Below are positions 1-12,320 of a stretch of DNA of 64,000 nt, piece after piece. The notes below the pieces were generated by a model that saw nothing but the letters and a program-made list of their open reading frames with translations, was not told the DNA's origin and searched no databases. The translations under genes were made by a program, and so were the position numbers. Origin of the DNA: Typhlomys cinereus (taxonomy: Eukaryota; Chordata; Mammalia; Rodentia; Platacanthomyidae); contig JALPQD010000624.1 of the NCBI GenBank assembly GCA_023101885.1, positions 682,001 to 746,000 of the forward strand. The letters run 5' to 3'. Positions within the stretch are counted from its first letter, which is position 1, and each line of letters begins with the position of its first letter.

Positions 1-82
1 AAAATGATATCAGGGAACAATCTTGTCATTGCATTTCTATCTTTTCTTTTTGCATGTGCATGTGTGTATGTATATGTATGTA

Positions 83-113
<31 letters not shown>

Positions 114-114
114 A

Positions 115-349
115 CAGAAGATTCTTGAATGTGTGTGAATATGGAGGGCCCAAAGGTAACATCAGAACATCGTCCTGAATTGTTTACCTCTTTATTGCTT
201 TTCTTTGGAGTTTTCCAGTCTTCACCTTCCAGGGCTGGAATTATGGGCCACTGCCATATTTACCATATTGGCCTGGCATTTTTATGTGGGGACTCAGATC
301 CTTTTGCATTTGAACAAAGTCTTTAACCCCTGGACCATCTCTCCAGCAT
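115..349 (-). mobile_element. B2-like (tRNA-derived) SINE, antisense
   Basis: Its right end is the complement of the GGAGAGATGG head, and it contains the mirrored GCCTGGCATTTTTATGTGG and TTCCAGGGCTGGAATT blocks seen in other copies here. It is preceded by its (GT)n tail at about 89-114. Confidence 0.75.
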
Positions 350-714
350 GCATTTCTACCTTTGATTGTTTGTTGACAAGCCTATAAATCTAATAACTGC
401 CTTAGTTTTCCCAAATGTCTTAGCTAAGAAAAATGCTGATTTATTAATTGATGATGTATGTTTGCTGCATGTATTACAAGTGTGCCATTTTTAAAGAAAA
501 GTATAGACATGAAACTACAATATTGTCTTAGGATTAGGGCTCAAATTAAAACCCAATATTATTTATAATAGCCTGAATAGTAGACATGTTCCTAGATATG
601 CACATTTTCACAGATAATGTGCACATCGGATTGACAAAATTTTGTTACTTTGTAAAATACTAATTTTTGTTGTTGTACCTCACACCCACTTGACCACTCA
701 TGGAACTTATCGAC

Positions 715-970
715 GATGGGCTAGGGAGATGGTTTAACAGGTAAAAATGCTTGCAGTATAAACCTGATGACCTGAGTTCACTTCTCAAAGCCCACATATA
801 AAACTTGATATGGTAGTGTACATCTGCAATCCAAGCATTTCTACAGCAAGATGGGAGGTGAAGACAGGAGAAAAAAACCAGCCAGAAACTCATGGGCTAG
901 CTAGCCTGGAGCACATCAGCAGCAGAAACAAGAATAAAAAGCACTTTAGCTGCTGAGCCATCTCCCAAGC
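715..970 (+). mobile_element. Decayed tRNA-derived SINE, sense
   Basis: Starts GGGCTAGGGAGATGGTTTAA, like the B2/ID head, then CCTGAGTTCACTTC as the B-box region. A second antisense head (TGCTGAGCCATCTCCCA) near 948-970 suggests a composite or a second fragment. Confidence 0.55.
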
Positions 971-1554
971 CCTTAGTTCTGTTTTTTTTTTTTTCTTTTT
1001 AATGGATGCCTATTTGTATCCTACATTTTATTAACTGAGTGATTACTAGCAAGATAAAAGACAGCTGACTATGGTAAGACAAACTGCCAAGCACAGGCCA
1101 TATTGACTCTTGCATATGTCCAAGGCAGTGCTTTTTTGCATATAAAGCCTAAGTATGTGTCTTATGTAGTTATGATCAACTGGGCTCAGCAGGATTTGTT
1201 CTTAGCTAATGCTGTGGCTTGATCTCAGATCCAGAGACCCTGAGTTTTATTATGTTATTTATTGTCTTTGAATCTTCAGTTCCTTGTATCTAAAATGGGC
1301 TGAATGGCTCCAGGGGTTGTATCCACACTCACGTGCTTGCAGACGACACTAATGGGACTCACTGGTTTATTAAAATAACAGAAAAAAAAGATGACGTGAA
1401 GGTGGGAGAGGAACATGTGGGGAATATCTGGGGAGAGTGGAGAACGATCAAGCATATACTATGTATGTATGTATGTATATACTATGTATGAAATTGTCAA
1501 AGAAAAAAATTTAAAAATATTAAAAGAATAGAATGATGGCATGGATTGAAGATC

Positions 1555-1885
1555 AATGCTGTGGTCTGAAGTCATCTGTTAAAACCCTGATTCAAGGTGA
1601 CCATGATATTAACAGATGAGCCATTGGGAGAGATCAGGCCTTGATGCAGAACCCTCATGAATGGGAACAGTGAACTTATAGAAGAGGAAGGAGGGAGTTG
1701 CATTTACTCTTCCACCATGTGAAGGTTCATTAGGACAACTGTGAGGGAAATGTTTATAAGAAAACGAACTTACCAGTGCCTTGACCTTGGACTCCCAGTC
1801 CCCTGTACCTGTGAGAAGTGAAATTCTCTTTGTGTCCAGCCAGCCTAAAGGTATTGGTTATAGCAGTTCAAATGGACCAAGGCAG
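1555..1885 (+). mobile_element. Old MaLR/MLT1-like LTR, sense
   Basis: Order of segments resembles MLT1-type LTRs: a TGGTCTGAA start, CCCTCATGAATGGGA, CTTCCACCATGTGAAGG, CTTGACCTTGGACTCCCAG and CTGTGAGAAGTGAAATT. No internal or coding sequence is attached. Family call is from memory. Confidence 0.5.
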
Positions 1886-2004
1886 GATGCCTCTTGAGAA
1901 CGCTTAAGAAATCTTAAGATTCTATTTGGACAAATTATGCATACTTTACTTTCACATAATACTTTTGTAGTCATCTATCTATCTAGCCATCCATCCATTT
2001 GTTG

Positions 2005-2115
2005 TTGGTATTGTTGAGACAGGGTCTTGCTCTGCTTCCAGGCTGGTTTCCAAATCTGGATTCTTCTGCTTCTATCTCTGGAGTCTGAGGATTACAGATG
2101 GTGCTCTCTGTATCT
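2005..2115 (-). mobile_element. B1 SINE, antisense, diverged
   Basis: TGAGACAGGGTCTTGCTCTG followed by CCAGGCTGG and, near the end, GAGGATTACAGATGG: the antisense B1 (7SL-derived) order. Confidence 0.7.
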
Positions 2116-2348
2116 CTGACAAATTGGGTTACTTCATAATTGAACGTTTTCCTTAAAAAGCTATTCTAGAACAACCTTGTAATCAACAATTTTTACTGAA
2201 ATCAAGACTTTCCTCACAGATGTTTGGGATTTATAGCTTCCTCTATTCTAAGCAATACAAGCATAAGGTAAAATGTTTTCTGATTTATACACATATCTTT
2301 TTAATGATCACCTTGTATTTGCTAAACTTTACCTATTAAACATTTCTT

Positions 2349-2558
2349 GGGGCTGGAGAGGTGCTTCAGAGGTTTAGCCCCTGCCTTGCAGGTGGAAGGT
2401 CCTGAGTTTGGATCCTAGAACCCACGTATAGACGCTGGGCAGAAGCGGGAGTGGCCTGCGTTTCTGGTCCTGGTAGGGCAGAGCCTGTGAATCCCCGGAC
2501 AGAGTAAACAAGGAGGAGGTAGAGGCGGTCCATGGTGGTTCCCGAATTCGCCTGTTGT

Positions 2559-2612
<54 letters not shown>

Positions 2613-2616
2613 CATG

Positions 2617-2647
<31 letters not shown>

Positions 2648-2672
2648 TTGAATAAACAAATAAATAGAAAAT
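2349..2672 (+). mobile_element. B2-like SINE, sense, with CA tail and target-site duplication
   Basis: Head GGGGCTGGAGAGGTGCTTCA, B box GGTCCTGAGTTTGGATCC, GTTTCTGGTCCTGGTAGGGC, a CA tail (2563-2646) and a TAAATAAATA-type end. Flanked by a 13-nt direct repeat (2336-2348 and 2673-2685), as expected for L1-driven retroposition. Belongs to the 'CCATGGTGGTTC' subfamily. Confidence 0.92.
2563..2646 (+). repeat. (CA)n microsatellite in SINE tail
   Basis: Long CA run, interrupted by TGCATGCATAT, forming the tail of the preceding SINE. Confidence 0.95.
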
Positions 2673-3136
2673 TTAAACATTTCTTAATTAAGACAACGTT
2701 GTATCAAGGTACCTACATTCATTTTTATTAAAAAACGTGATTGGGAAGTATGTAGTATCCTCTCCTGTGTTCTAGTTATGAAAAATGTGCCGAGTTTATT
2801 TTCTAATTTCTGGCTGTGCTGTTGAAATAGGAGTTCTTCAATTTCAAATCATCTTCTTGCAATAGATCTTTTCACGAATGATTCCCTGGCCATCCTTGCC
2901 AGAAGCCGTATGGGCTGAACATCTATGCATAGACCTTTGCTCTGGGATCCCTCTCTCTGTTACCTTCATCACAAAAATCTGTACAGACATGGCCCACCTC
3001 CCACAATAGGCTCTGAGGAGGAGAGAGCAGTGGGAGGTCTGGGATAGAAGAATGTTCCACATGCTCTTTGACAGAGTATTTCTGTTCCAGATAAAGCACA
3101 AGAGCATCTTTAGAATTTGTGAGTGTGTCTGGAACA

Positions 3137-3275
3137 GAGAGCGAGCGAGCGAGAGAGAGAGAGAGAGAGAGAAGAGAGAGAGAGAACAAAAGAAAGAAAA
3201 AAAGAAAGAGAGAATGAAAGAAAGAAAAAGAAAGAAAGAAAGAAAAAAAGAAAGAAAGAAAGAAAGAAAGAAAGT

Positions 3276-3323
<48 letters not shown>

Positions 3324-3335
3324 CAGAAAATAAAA
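3137..3335 (+). repeat. (GA)n-(GAAA)n purine tract
   Basis: About 200 nt of almost pure purine on the + strand, starting as GAGC/GA repeats and passing into GAAA repeats. The predicted Ser/Phe- and Lys/Glu-rich ORFs across it are artefacts of the repeat. Confidence 0.97.
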
Positions 3336-4318
3336 ATCCATTTAAGTTTCAGCAAAGGAAGTTCAGGCAAGTTACCACTTGTCAACGATTTCATGTAAGA
3401 AAAACACTTTTATGGTTTCTTCTGATTACATGAGTAGCTTTCACTGAAAGAAAAAATGGAAACATACTTAAAAATATAGAAAGTGAAATAAAAGTCATCT
3501 TGAATCCCACCAGTTTAAGACATTTAATTAACACTTGCGTAACTTCTATATACTTTTCTTTAAGCACATGCCACTCACAAAGAGGGAATTTTATGGGTCT
3601 AGTATATAATAAATATATTTCATTTCAAGGCTCTTGAAAAAGTTACTTCACCTCTACAATGTCCCCTTTCATACTTCCTCAAACAAAGGGACTATTAATT
3701 GTCATACATGTGCCTTTTGTGCATTTTATCAATACAGACACTTACAGACTAATTATAATATCATATTAAACATGATTGAGCATGTACATAAAATAGCGTA
3801 TAGAATAACATAATTTGCCAATCAGTAATGTCTCAGAAAACCCTCTAAGTAAATGGATGTAGCTCTAATTATTAGTTATCAGCCTAATGCTTCTCAAAAA
3901 GAAGTCACAATTTATTTAAGTATTTTTCTGTTTATAAGTAAAGACCTTTTCTGACACTGTAAACTCACATTTTTTTAGAAGAATGAATGACTGCCAATCC
4001 TGATACTTTTTTGAGGATGGCAGCTATTACGCCATTGTCATAAAGAAAGTCAGTGTAAAATATTTAATTCTTGGAATTTTCATCAGACATACAAAGGGTG
4101 TGTGTGGTTTCTATAATTTCCAGTAGTGACCTCGGTTAACGGGACCTTCTCAATATGGTGGTTAGTTGATGTTTCCACCCTCAGGAGCTACAATTAAATC
4201 ATACCGTTGGGAAACTGCTGCCAGAGTGGAAAGGTTCTGTGTGGCTGACGTGGCATCACAGTTTGCAGTGTCTGCCAGCTGTGAATAACAGCAGGCTGTC
4301 ATGATGGGATGTAGCAAT

Positions 4319-4320
<2 letters not shown>

Positions 4321-4356
<36 letters not shown>
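4321..4356 (+). repeat. (CAG)12 trinucleotide repeat
   Basis: Twelve uninterrupted CAG units preceded by TAG. The antisense reading gives a poly-Leu ORF without other support, so it is treated as non-coding. Confidence 0.95.
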
Positions 4357-4360
<4 letters not shown>

Positions 4361-6139
4361 TCCTGATTTAGGAGCAAAAGATGTAAGTACTTATTTTCAC
4401 CCCTACCAAATGAACCCAAACAAAACCCAACCCGAAGAATGCTAAGAGTGAGTATAATTCCCACTGGAGACCCTTCTAGTAGATTCATTTAAGAAGCATT
4501 TGGTTTTAACCAGAATAGAAAGGCATAAAGCCAACACATTGCTTAAACAAAATGAAGAACTTAACAGGGACTTATTTGGGGAAAAAAAACCCCCATAAAA
4601 CTAACTTCAACTGTGGCTAATTCTACTTTCAGGCCAATTCTGTAAACTGCCTGCCCCCCTGGCAGGGGACATCCCCTGTTGGACGGACGGTATGGCTAAT
4701 GGACATGTAATTTCATCTTACATTAAATTTAGGCAGGTCTGATTCTGGTAAGATGAAAGGAGACTGAGGAATTACAGTGTTTGGGAGAGAGGAAAGAGCC
4801 TGTTAAATATTTTAAGGAGGATTCAAGCTGGTTAAAGCTGACTTTGAGACAATGTGGAAACTTCTGCTCTCAAGTCTGTACAGATGAGTCGGAGCTCGGT
4901 GCCTGCCAAGTCTGTGACGAACGAGAAGCTGGCGCAGAGCCCTTCAGCAAGAGGTGGCAGCTCGGTGACTGCTGTGCCCAAGGGTTGTATCCTGGAAGTC
5001 ATGCTCAGGGCTCCGGGTATGTGCAGAGTTCACAAACCATGTGTTTACAGGTTGGTGATTTTTTTCCTTTACTTCTTTTCTTTCTGTTGAATCTCTTTTA
5101 CTTTGTCGGTCAGCTCTGTACCAAACCTCACAAATGATCACCAGTGATCTACCTTGAGTGAGGTTAACTTATTGAACAAAAGACATTTTTTTTGAATTCC
5201 GACTTCTCAGCTGAAAATATCTAAGTAAACAAGATGGAAGAGGTTGCTGCCCTGGTGGAGTTTTCAGCCCAGCAAGGGGACAAAACCCCCAAAAACCTCC
5301 AGATGTTATGAGAGGAGGAATGAACACTGGGCTGGAAGGAGGGAGATGTGGATTTGGGTCCTGGCATGTGTCCCAATGAACCATATGGCACTCTGGGCTG
5401 CAGCTTATGTGTATAAAACGAGTGCATTGGAGTGGATAACGTCCATGGTAATTGATTCCCCACCTAGTGTGAATTTCCCACTTACTGAACACTTTCTCAC
5501 ACAACTCTGGAGCTTAGCCACGTCCAAAGGAATGGCTGCTTGGCTTATGCAATGCATCTCACCTGTCAACAACAAGGCCTCATGAGATTGCGATGTTCGG
5601 TGCTAAACTGGAAAGCTCATCCACTATGTGCTCCTAGAGGGCCCACTTACAGCGTGGCATTGGTAGAAGAAGAAAAGGTTACTTTCAAGGAAGATGTCTT
5701 AAAGACAGTGATTCCACACTGAGTCAACCTAGATATCTGTGGTTCAGTCTTCACACAGTGTTTGGAATAAGTACTTTATAGCTGCCGACTTTCGGGGGAC
5801 AGAGACCCAAAAGTCTGATGCTCAGAAAAGTGAAATTGTTTTAAAAAGGGATCTCATTCAGGTTTAAATTTGGAATAAATTTATCCGCATCAAAAGCAAA
5901 GCAGACTGTGGTTTCAACTGGAATAGGAAATGCCTGCCATTGGTGGGGAGCATCCTGACTTCCAGAAGCTCATAACCGTTAGTCATTTGACACTGCAAAT
6001 TTAATGTGTTTAGTAAAATGATGGACGAAACAGATTTCGTTGACATCATTATTTCATGTACATTTAGCCATCAACTTGCCTAGTCTGGCTCATAAAACAT
6101 AGATATTCATGCATTCTTTGTTACCTCTGTATTTTCACA

Positions 6140-6285
6140 TTGTATTTATGTATTTATTTTTGAGACATGATCTCATGTAGTCCAAGCCGGCCTCCAACTC
6201 ACTATATACTCCAAGCTGGTCTTGAACTCCTGATTTTTCTGCCTCGGACTCCCAAGTGCTGGGATTACAGGCACGTGGCCTCTCC
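6140..6285 (-). mobile_element. B1 SINE, antisense
   Basis: TTTTGAGACATGATCTCATG, then CCTCCAACTCACTATA, CTGGTCTTGAACTCCTGA and CCCAAGTGCTGGGATTACAG: an antisense B1 with good similarity. Confidence 0.9.
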
Positions 6286-6484
6286 AGCTACAGGTGTGGG
6301 ATTTTGACCAGGGACAACTTCCCTCTTAGACCTTCTGTTCCCATCAGTATCCTCGGGGACCACCATATTCATCCCGTTGTTTCTTATTCCCTCTGCATCT
6401 TCAGCTTCTCCTTTAATTGGTTATCTGTTTTGAGTTAAAAATGTGTTTTAGTATCTCCCTTTTTTTTTTTTAGCCAATAAAATC

Positions 6485-6880
6485 TGGTGGTTAATCTCAG
6501 CTGTCAACCTGACACAATTAGACTCAATGACCTGGGAGAAGGGCTCGTGGGCATACCTGTGGGGGGTTTATCTTGATTACCTAATGCATATGAATTGACC
6601 CAGCTAAAAGTGGGCAGCATCATTCTCGGGGCTCTGGGTCGTGGACTGAATAAAAGGAGAAAGCTAATTAAGCAGCAGCCAGCACATGTTAATGTATTGC
6701 TCTCTTCTCTTGGCTGTGGCCATCATGTGACCAACGCTCTCAAACTTTTGCCACTGTGACTTTTGTGATTTCTTGCCATGATGGACTGTAACCTGGAATT
6801 GTGATCCAGAAAGCTCCTTTCTCCTTGAAGTCACTTTTGGTATTCTATCACAGCCACAAAAAAGAAACTAAAACAGCTTA
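6485..6880 (+). mobile_element. Medium-reiteration rodent repeat, sense (class unresolved)
   Basis: Begins TCTCAGCTGTCAACCTGACA and ends near ATCACAGCCACAAAAAAGAA, with GACTGAATAAAAGGAGAAAG and CCATGATGGACTGTA inside. The same family occurs in antisense at 51910-52270. It looks like the rodent URR/hAT-type or MaLR-type elements, but I cannot decide which. Confidence 0.55.
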
Positions 6881-7129
6881 TCAGCAAATAAGTCAGTAAA
6901 AACACATAGCCGTTCCTCTGCGTTCTCTCTTTTCCTGATCCTTCCACCAACCCTGTGGAACTGAGTGGAGTCTTTCAAATTCATGCATGATTAGATCTTT
7001 TATTTTATCTCCCTCTCCATCTGTATTCCCCCGGATCTCATTTACCCCAGGCTACCCTTGAGTTCACTACAAAGTGAGGCTGGCCCTCCTTAGAATACTG
7101 GAATTACTGGTGGTAATGCAATGTCTGGC

Positions 7130-8265
7130 TGTCACTCCTCCTTCTTAACACTCCCTTCTTTGGTTACCTCCATGTTGCTCTGGCTCTGCCTTTTCAATCT
7201 CCATCGGCTTCCCTTTCTTGGCTTTTTACCAAAACTGTTATAAAGTCTATGCTCATCCTTGACAATCTTATTCACAGGCACGGTTTAATTATGACTTCTG
7301 TATTGATTCTGCCTAAATTAAAGCGCATGAAAAAGTCTCCAGAGGAGAAGTGATGGGAAAACAGATGAACGCCGCCCACCACAGTGGTGTGTCTCCGATT
7401 TCTCTTTGGAGCTCCCAGACTCATCCTCACCACCTGAGCTGGCCCCAGCACACTGTCCTCAACCCACGGTGGCCCGACCTGAACTCACATCTCTTCACCA
7501 AACCTGCTTCTTGCATCAAATGAATTCATTCTTGATCAGGGACGTCATTGCCTATAGTCCAGGCCTGTATCTGTCCCACTCACCGCTGTATCATATTATT
7601 CAGCCTCCTTGTTCTCTCTCGACTCTAACACCTCCCTTGTGGTCGCTCTTCCTCCACTCAGGCCTTGGTGTGGCCTGAACCAACAGTGCAAGTGCCTCCC
7701 AAGAATCACTCTGCCTCCTACTGACCCTTGGAAATCACACTCTACATTTTCTGAAATACCAACTTGATGATGTAAACCACCTGCTTTGGATTTTTCAGAA
7801 ACCCCTAGTAGTCTTCAGTAGAGTTCCAGGGTGGCCATGTTTCAGTCTCAGCTTGACTATCTGCCCTTTTCTTTTCTATATCACTGAAGGACACTGCCAT
7901 ACAGCCTGGTGAATATGATGAATCACTAGAGCACCTGTAGAACCTCCCTCCTTGCCTGGTGGCTCCCTGATCCCTCTTCTGGACCAACTCCCTTCCTATC
8001 TTAGCCAGTGAACCTAACGAGGTTCAGTGAGGTTAAATGAGTTTGCCTGCCTTTCCCTGCCCATATAATAATCTGTGTGACCTCTATGCTAACACTTACC
8101 ACATTTTATTAAATCATTGTTTTACTTGCCTCTCTCCACTTGATAGTGAAAGCCCATGAAACAGAATTTTTTTAAAAAAAACTTGCATTCTTGATACAAC
8201 AGCATGTGAGGCTTACAGTGATTAGTTAAACCGTTACTAAGCAAATGATTGAATAGGAGACAGAT
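7130..8265 (+). repeat. Possible L2-derived sequence
   Basis: C/T-rich L2-like clauses (for example around 7610-7680 and CACTTGATAGTGAAAGCCCATGAA near 8149) and an end near 8260 with an AATGATTGAATAGG tail-like sequence. Weak and patchy. Confidence 0.35.
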
Positions 8266-8904
8266 GGTCTCTTGTTGGTCTCATGTTTTTCATTCAACTC
8301 AGTGGGAAGAGTTATCCTTTTTCTGGAGTTCAAGCATAAATTCCAGACATTGGAGACATCACTATCCACAGTTATCAGTCAGAGTGACATGTCTCTGGAC
8401 ACACAATGACTGCTGAATTAATAACCTTGTCTAGGAAGACATGAGTCGCTTATACTCACATGTGAATTCGAGCCCATTCATAGAGCAAAGACTAGGACGT
8501 ATTGGACACATGGCAGGGTATTCACCAAAGAGAAGCTGATGAATTATTAGCACAACCTAGAAGATCAGAGGTGGTGCAAACGAACCAGAGCTGTCCAAGC
8601 TTTTGACACTGCAGCATGATGTTGAGATCTATAAATGCGTTGGGACGCATTGCCAGCCTCAGGGAGAGCGGAGGCTGTGTGTGTTCCTTTGCCTTTGTCC
8701 TTGGCTGTGTGAGGCAGCTGTGGTGGTCTCTCCACTCTCAGCTGTCACTGTTCGTTGTGCACCAGGCTCAGACCACCAAGTTAAGACCTTCTGATCAGTT
8801 TTGCATGCACACACATTCCTTTGCTTGCCAGCCCTTTTTTGTATGCACCCTTCTTCCCAGAGCACACAGCTCTCCTCCTCTTCCCTCCTTATTGTTTCAT
8901 TTTA

Positions 8905-9065
8905 TGTGAGTTTGTGCACACGCGTGGGCATGCATGGGAAAGTCAGAAGACAACTGTATGGAATCTGTTCTCTCCTTCCATCCTGTGGGCTCTGGGGACC
9001 AGACTGGGATTGCCAAGCCTGTGCGGTAAGCACTGTTATTTGCTGAGTCATCTCACAGGTCCCTA
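8905..9065 (-). mobile_element. B3-like SINE, antisense
   Basis: Contains GTCAGAAGACAACTGTATGG, CTCTCCTTCCATCCTGTGGG and TGCTGAGTCATCTCACAGG, the antisense order of rodent B3 (B2-related) SINEs. Confidence 0.7.
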
Positions 9066-9199
9066 GAATTTTCCATTTTTTTTCCTGCAGGGCTAAGTTG
9101 AGGCTGCTTTTTTTCTGGGAAGCCTTCTTTGGTAGAATCTGATGCTTTTGCAACAGATTCATCCACTTCTCACTGTTTTCCTCTCCTGCTTGCATTAGA

Positions 9200-9350
9200 A
9201 TTACCTTGTCTGCGTCGCTGCTGGTCAGTAAATTCCAAGAACACAAGGAATTGGTTCACCTTATTAGCATCATGTGGCCTAACTTTACCTCTAAGATACA
9301 GTCTGGCACAAAGCAGGCACTAAGTAAATACATATTGAATGATGTACTCA
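9200..9350 (+). repeat. L2-like 3' end
   Basis: AAATTCCAAGAACACAAGGA ... GTCTGGCACAAAGCAGGCAC followed by a TGAATGATG-type end, resembling the L2 3' terminus. Confidence 0.55.
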
Positions 9351-9629
9351 GTTTTCTACTCATTGCCTGGTTACCAGATGGGAACATACACCGTGTGGGA
9401 TTCCTTCCATATAATTCTGGGATGTTGTTGCTTTATTATAAGAATTATGGAAAATCAGCTTGTATGGGAGAAAAATAGTTTATTGCAATGAGTAAATGAA
9501 TTAAGATTTTTCTAAAATATTACTTGTTGAGTAAAAGAATTTTTTTTTTTTGTATTTGGGATTTCAGATGTATGTGTGTATAGGGTGCATGCATGCCTGT
9601 GTGTGTGTGTGTGTTTGCGTGTGGGTAGG

Positions 9630-9925
9630 CATACATTGGTGGAAGTATCTGTGGAGGCCCATGGTGATACCGGAAATCATCTTTGATTGTTCTTCTACTT
9701 TATTGTTGTAACCCTAGGTCTCTAAATAAACCTGGAGCACTCCATTAGGGATAGTCAGGCTAGCCAGTTTGCTTTAGGGATTTCCAGGCTCTACCTTCCA
9801 GGGCTAGAATTGCAGGTGGGCCACTATACCTGTTTGGCATTTTCATATAGAATCTGAGGATCTGAACTCAGGTCTCTTTACTTGCAAAGCAAAGGCTTTA
9901 ACCACTGAGCCATTTCTCCGTGAGA
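9630..9925 (-). mobile_element. B4/RSINE-like SINE, antisense
   Basis: TGTGGAGGCCCATGGTGATA at left, AACCTGGAGCACTCC and CCAGGGCTAGAATTGCAGG in the middle, and ACCACTGAGCCATTTCTCC at right. The combination of an ID-like head with B1-derived sequence is the B4 pattern. Confidence 0.65.
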
Positions 9926-11209
9926 GAACTAATGTTGTTTTCACTCTCTAGAAATGAGTTATACCTCAGTTAGAGTCAGTTAATAATACAAGTTTTTCCC
10001 CAGTGAATGGCATCCGGATTAGGATGTGACATCATAGTGTCATTAATGTCACAGGGCAAACAGAGTCCATCCATAGTGTAAAGGAGAAAAGTGGCAGCAA
10101 GATTGGGCAGAAAGCATAGCATGGACACAATGTCACGAAGGGCAGTGTATTACCCTTCAGAGGGTTCCCGGCATTCATGTACTGTTCCTCCTAAAGAACA
10201 GAGAACTCTGGCAACCTCCATTGTGATAACTGCCAAAATGGATGCTCAGAAAAGAGCCTTCTCTTCATCTTGTCATGCCCTTCCGTGTCCTCCAGAAACT
10301 GAAGTTGAAACTTTTGTTTTTTTGGCATCATAAGCGGCTCCTTGCAGAAATTGCCCTGATGTGCTATATTCAGCATTAGAACAGCACTCCTGGGGGGGGG
10401 AAGTGTCGCTCTGTCTGCAGGTTCTAATTCTAGATGGAGAGAACAAGGGACACGGGTGCCACTAAAACACGTGCATGCATTCACGCTGCACATACACGGA
10501 CTATTTCTGTCCATGGAACAGTGGGCAGAGGAGTAGAACACCAGAAACTGTATGAAACTTTGTTGGCTGACAAATTGGGTGAGGAGAAAATACAGAAATT
10601 AATCTTATTGCATTCTTATTTTTATCATTAAATAGTTATCTACCTACCTACCTATCATCAGACTGAATGAATCTATTTATACCAATTAATGATTTTGAGA
10701 ATTGTACATTATATTCACATGGAATTAATTTTCAAACAATTGCATAATGACTGTTACTAAGCATTTTTTTTTTATTTTGGACAAAAGTATTGGATTAGAA
10801 GTGCTGAGACTGATTTCCTGTGAAGTCTTCCATTGATAATGCTGGTGCAATCTATGAGCTTGGCGAAATCTTCCTTTCCTAGTCTTGATTTTATTTCTTC
10901 CAAAATGAACAAACTTTATCGACATCACTGAGTGATGAAAACAAGTAGTCCAGGACCAACCAAACTATGATTGAGGTGGATGATTCTGATGTGAGAAAGG
11001 GCAGAATGAATATTAGGAACAATAATCTCAGGTTGTATTAAAAGCCAAAGTACAGCAAAAGTTCAGTATGAGTGGAAGATAAAGAGTAAATAAAGTCATA
11101 TATCTTGCACAGCATGGAGAAAACAACTCTCTTGCAATGCTTTTTAAAGCAATATTGGCAGCAACTTTTGCTGACCACTTATTCTTTTTTATTTTTCCCC
11201 CATTTTCAT

Positions 11210-11610
11210 GTGTATGTGTGTTAAGTGCTTGTGCCAGTGTGTGTTTGAATGTGGATGGGTATGTGTGTGTGTATGTGTGTACCCATGGTGTGTGTGTGTG
11301 CGTGTATGCATGCAGGTGAGGAAATGTGTGTGCCCTTGTGTGTGGAGGCCTAAGGCTGACAATGGGAATCATGCTTGATCACTCTTCCATCTTATTCTTT
11401 TGAGACTTCATCTCTAACCAAACCCAGAGTTCACTTACAAAGCTGGTCTCCCAGTGGGAGCTCCCAGACTCTGCCTTCTAGGCCTGGAATTTCAGGTAGG
11501 GCACCACACCCACCTGGCATTTTTACATGTGATCTGGGGCTCTGAACTTTGGTCCTTTTGCTTTGTTATGGGAAGCACTTTAACACTGAGTCATCTCTCA
11601 CAGAACTCCT
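11210..11610 (-). mobile_element. GT tract plus B4-like SINE, antisense
   Basis: A GT-rich tract (11212-11310) precedes TGTGGAGGCCTAAGGCTGAC, ACCCAGAGTTCACTTACAAA, CTAGGCCTGGAATTTCAGG and CACTGAGTCATCTCTCA, the antisense B4-type order. Confidence 0.6.
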
Positions 11611-11929
11611 ACTGTGGTAAGCACTTTTCTTTGGTAAAAGATGAAAGATTTTCACTGTCCAAAGAGAAACCAGAATATGTAGGCACTTTTTTGAGTGCTT
11701 TTCCTAGTCAGGGGTGTCTAACCTTATAACATTACAACATGACATTACAGTGTATGAATTCATTGGGCCACAGTCATAGCTATCCTGAGATGTGTGTGGC
11801 CTAGGGGGAGGGGTGCTCAGGTCGGACAGATATATTAGACTATACATTCATTTAGTTCCAATTTTTTTAAAAAGCAGTTATATTTTTAAAAATCCAGGGA
11901 GGAAGGGGAAAAAAAAAAGGAGAGGGATG

Positions 11930-11933
11930 GAAG

Positions 11934-11965
<32 letters not shown>

Positions 11966-12095
11966 CAGAGACAGAGCAGGTTGGAGGTCTTTCAGAAGTC
12001 AATACTTTTCTTCTACCATGGGGCTTCTGGGGTCAAGTGCAGGCACCAGGTTGTCAAATAGAATCCTTTAATTGCTGAGTCATTATGCAGGCCCC
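11930..12095 (-). mobile_element. Purine tract plus B3-like SINE fragment, antisense
   Basis: GAGA/GACA repeats (11936-11976) then CTTCTACCATGGGGCTTCTG and TGCTGAGTCATTATGCAGGC. Short and diverged. Confidence 0.5.
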
Positions 12096-12164
12096 TTATT
12101 CACCGAATTTTAGTTAGGAATCAGGTATATGCTAAGATTCTTGATGGCACTTATTCTTCTGTGG

Positions 12165-12320
12165 CCTTGCGAAGGTATCTGAATGTCTTTGACCAAGAGA
12201 ACAGCTTGCCTGGGAGGTTACGTAACTTGTTTGGAGTCTCACTGCTGATGGCACTGGATGTAATGCTGAGCTCAAAGCTCCTGCCGTCAGCTACTGTGCC
12301 ACACCAGCTTTTTCCCTGTG
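12165..12320 (+). repeat. Possible MIR
   Basis: The stretch with GGGAGGTTACGTAACTTGTT and the following text resembles the MIR core region, but similarity is low. Confidence 0.35.

Noticed and set aside
2844..3398. Several Ser/Phe- or Lys/Glu-rich ORFs on both strands
   Set aside because: They arise from the GA/GAAA purine tract and have no protein character outside it.
4162..4488. Minus-strand ORF with poly-Leu
   Set aside because: The Leu run is the antisense of the CAG repeat; no start, splice or homology support.
6485..6880. Possible processed gene or full provirus
   Set aside because: No coding frame or paired LTR structure; it is a solitary interspersed repeat.
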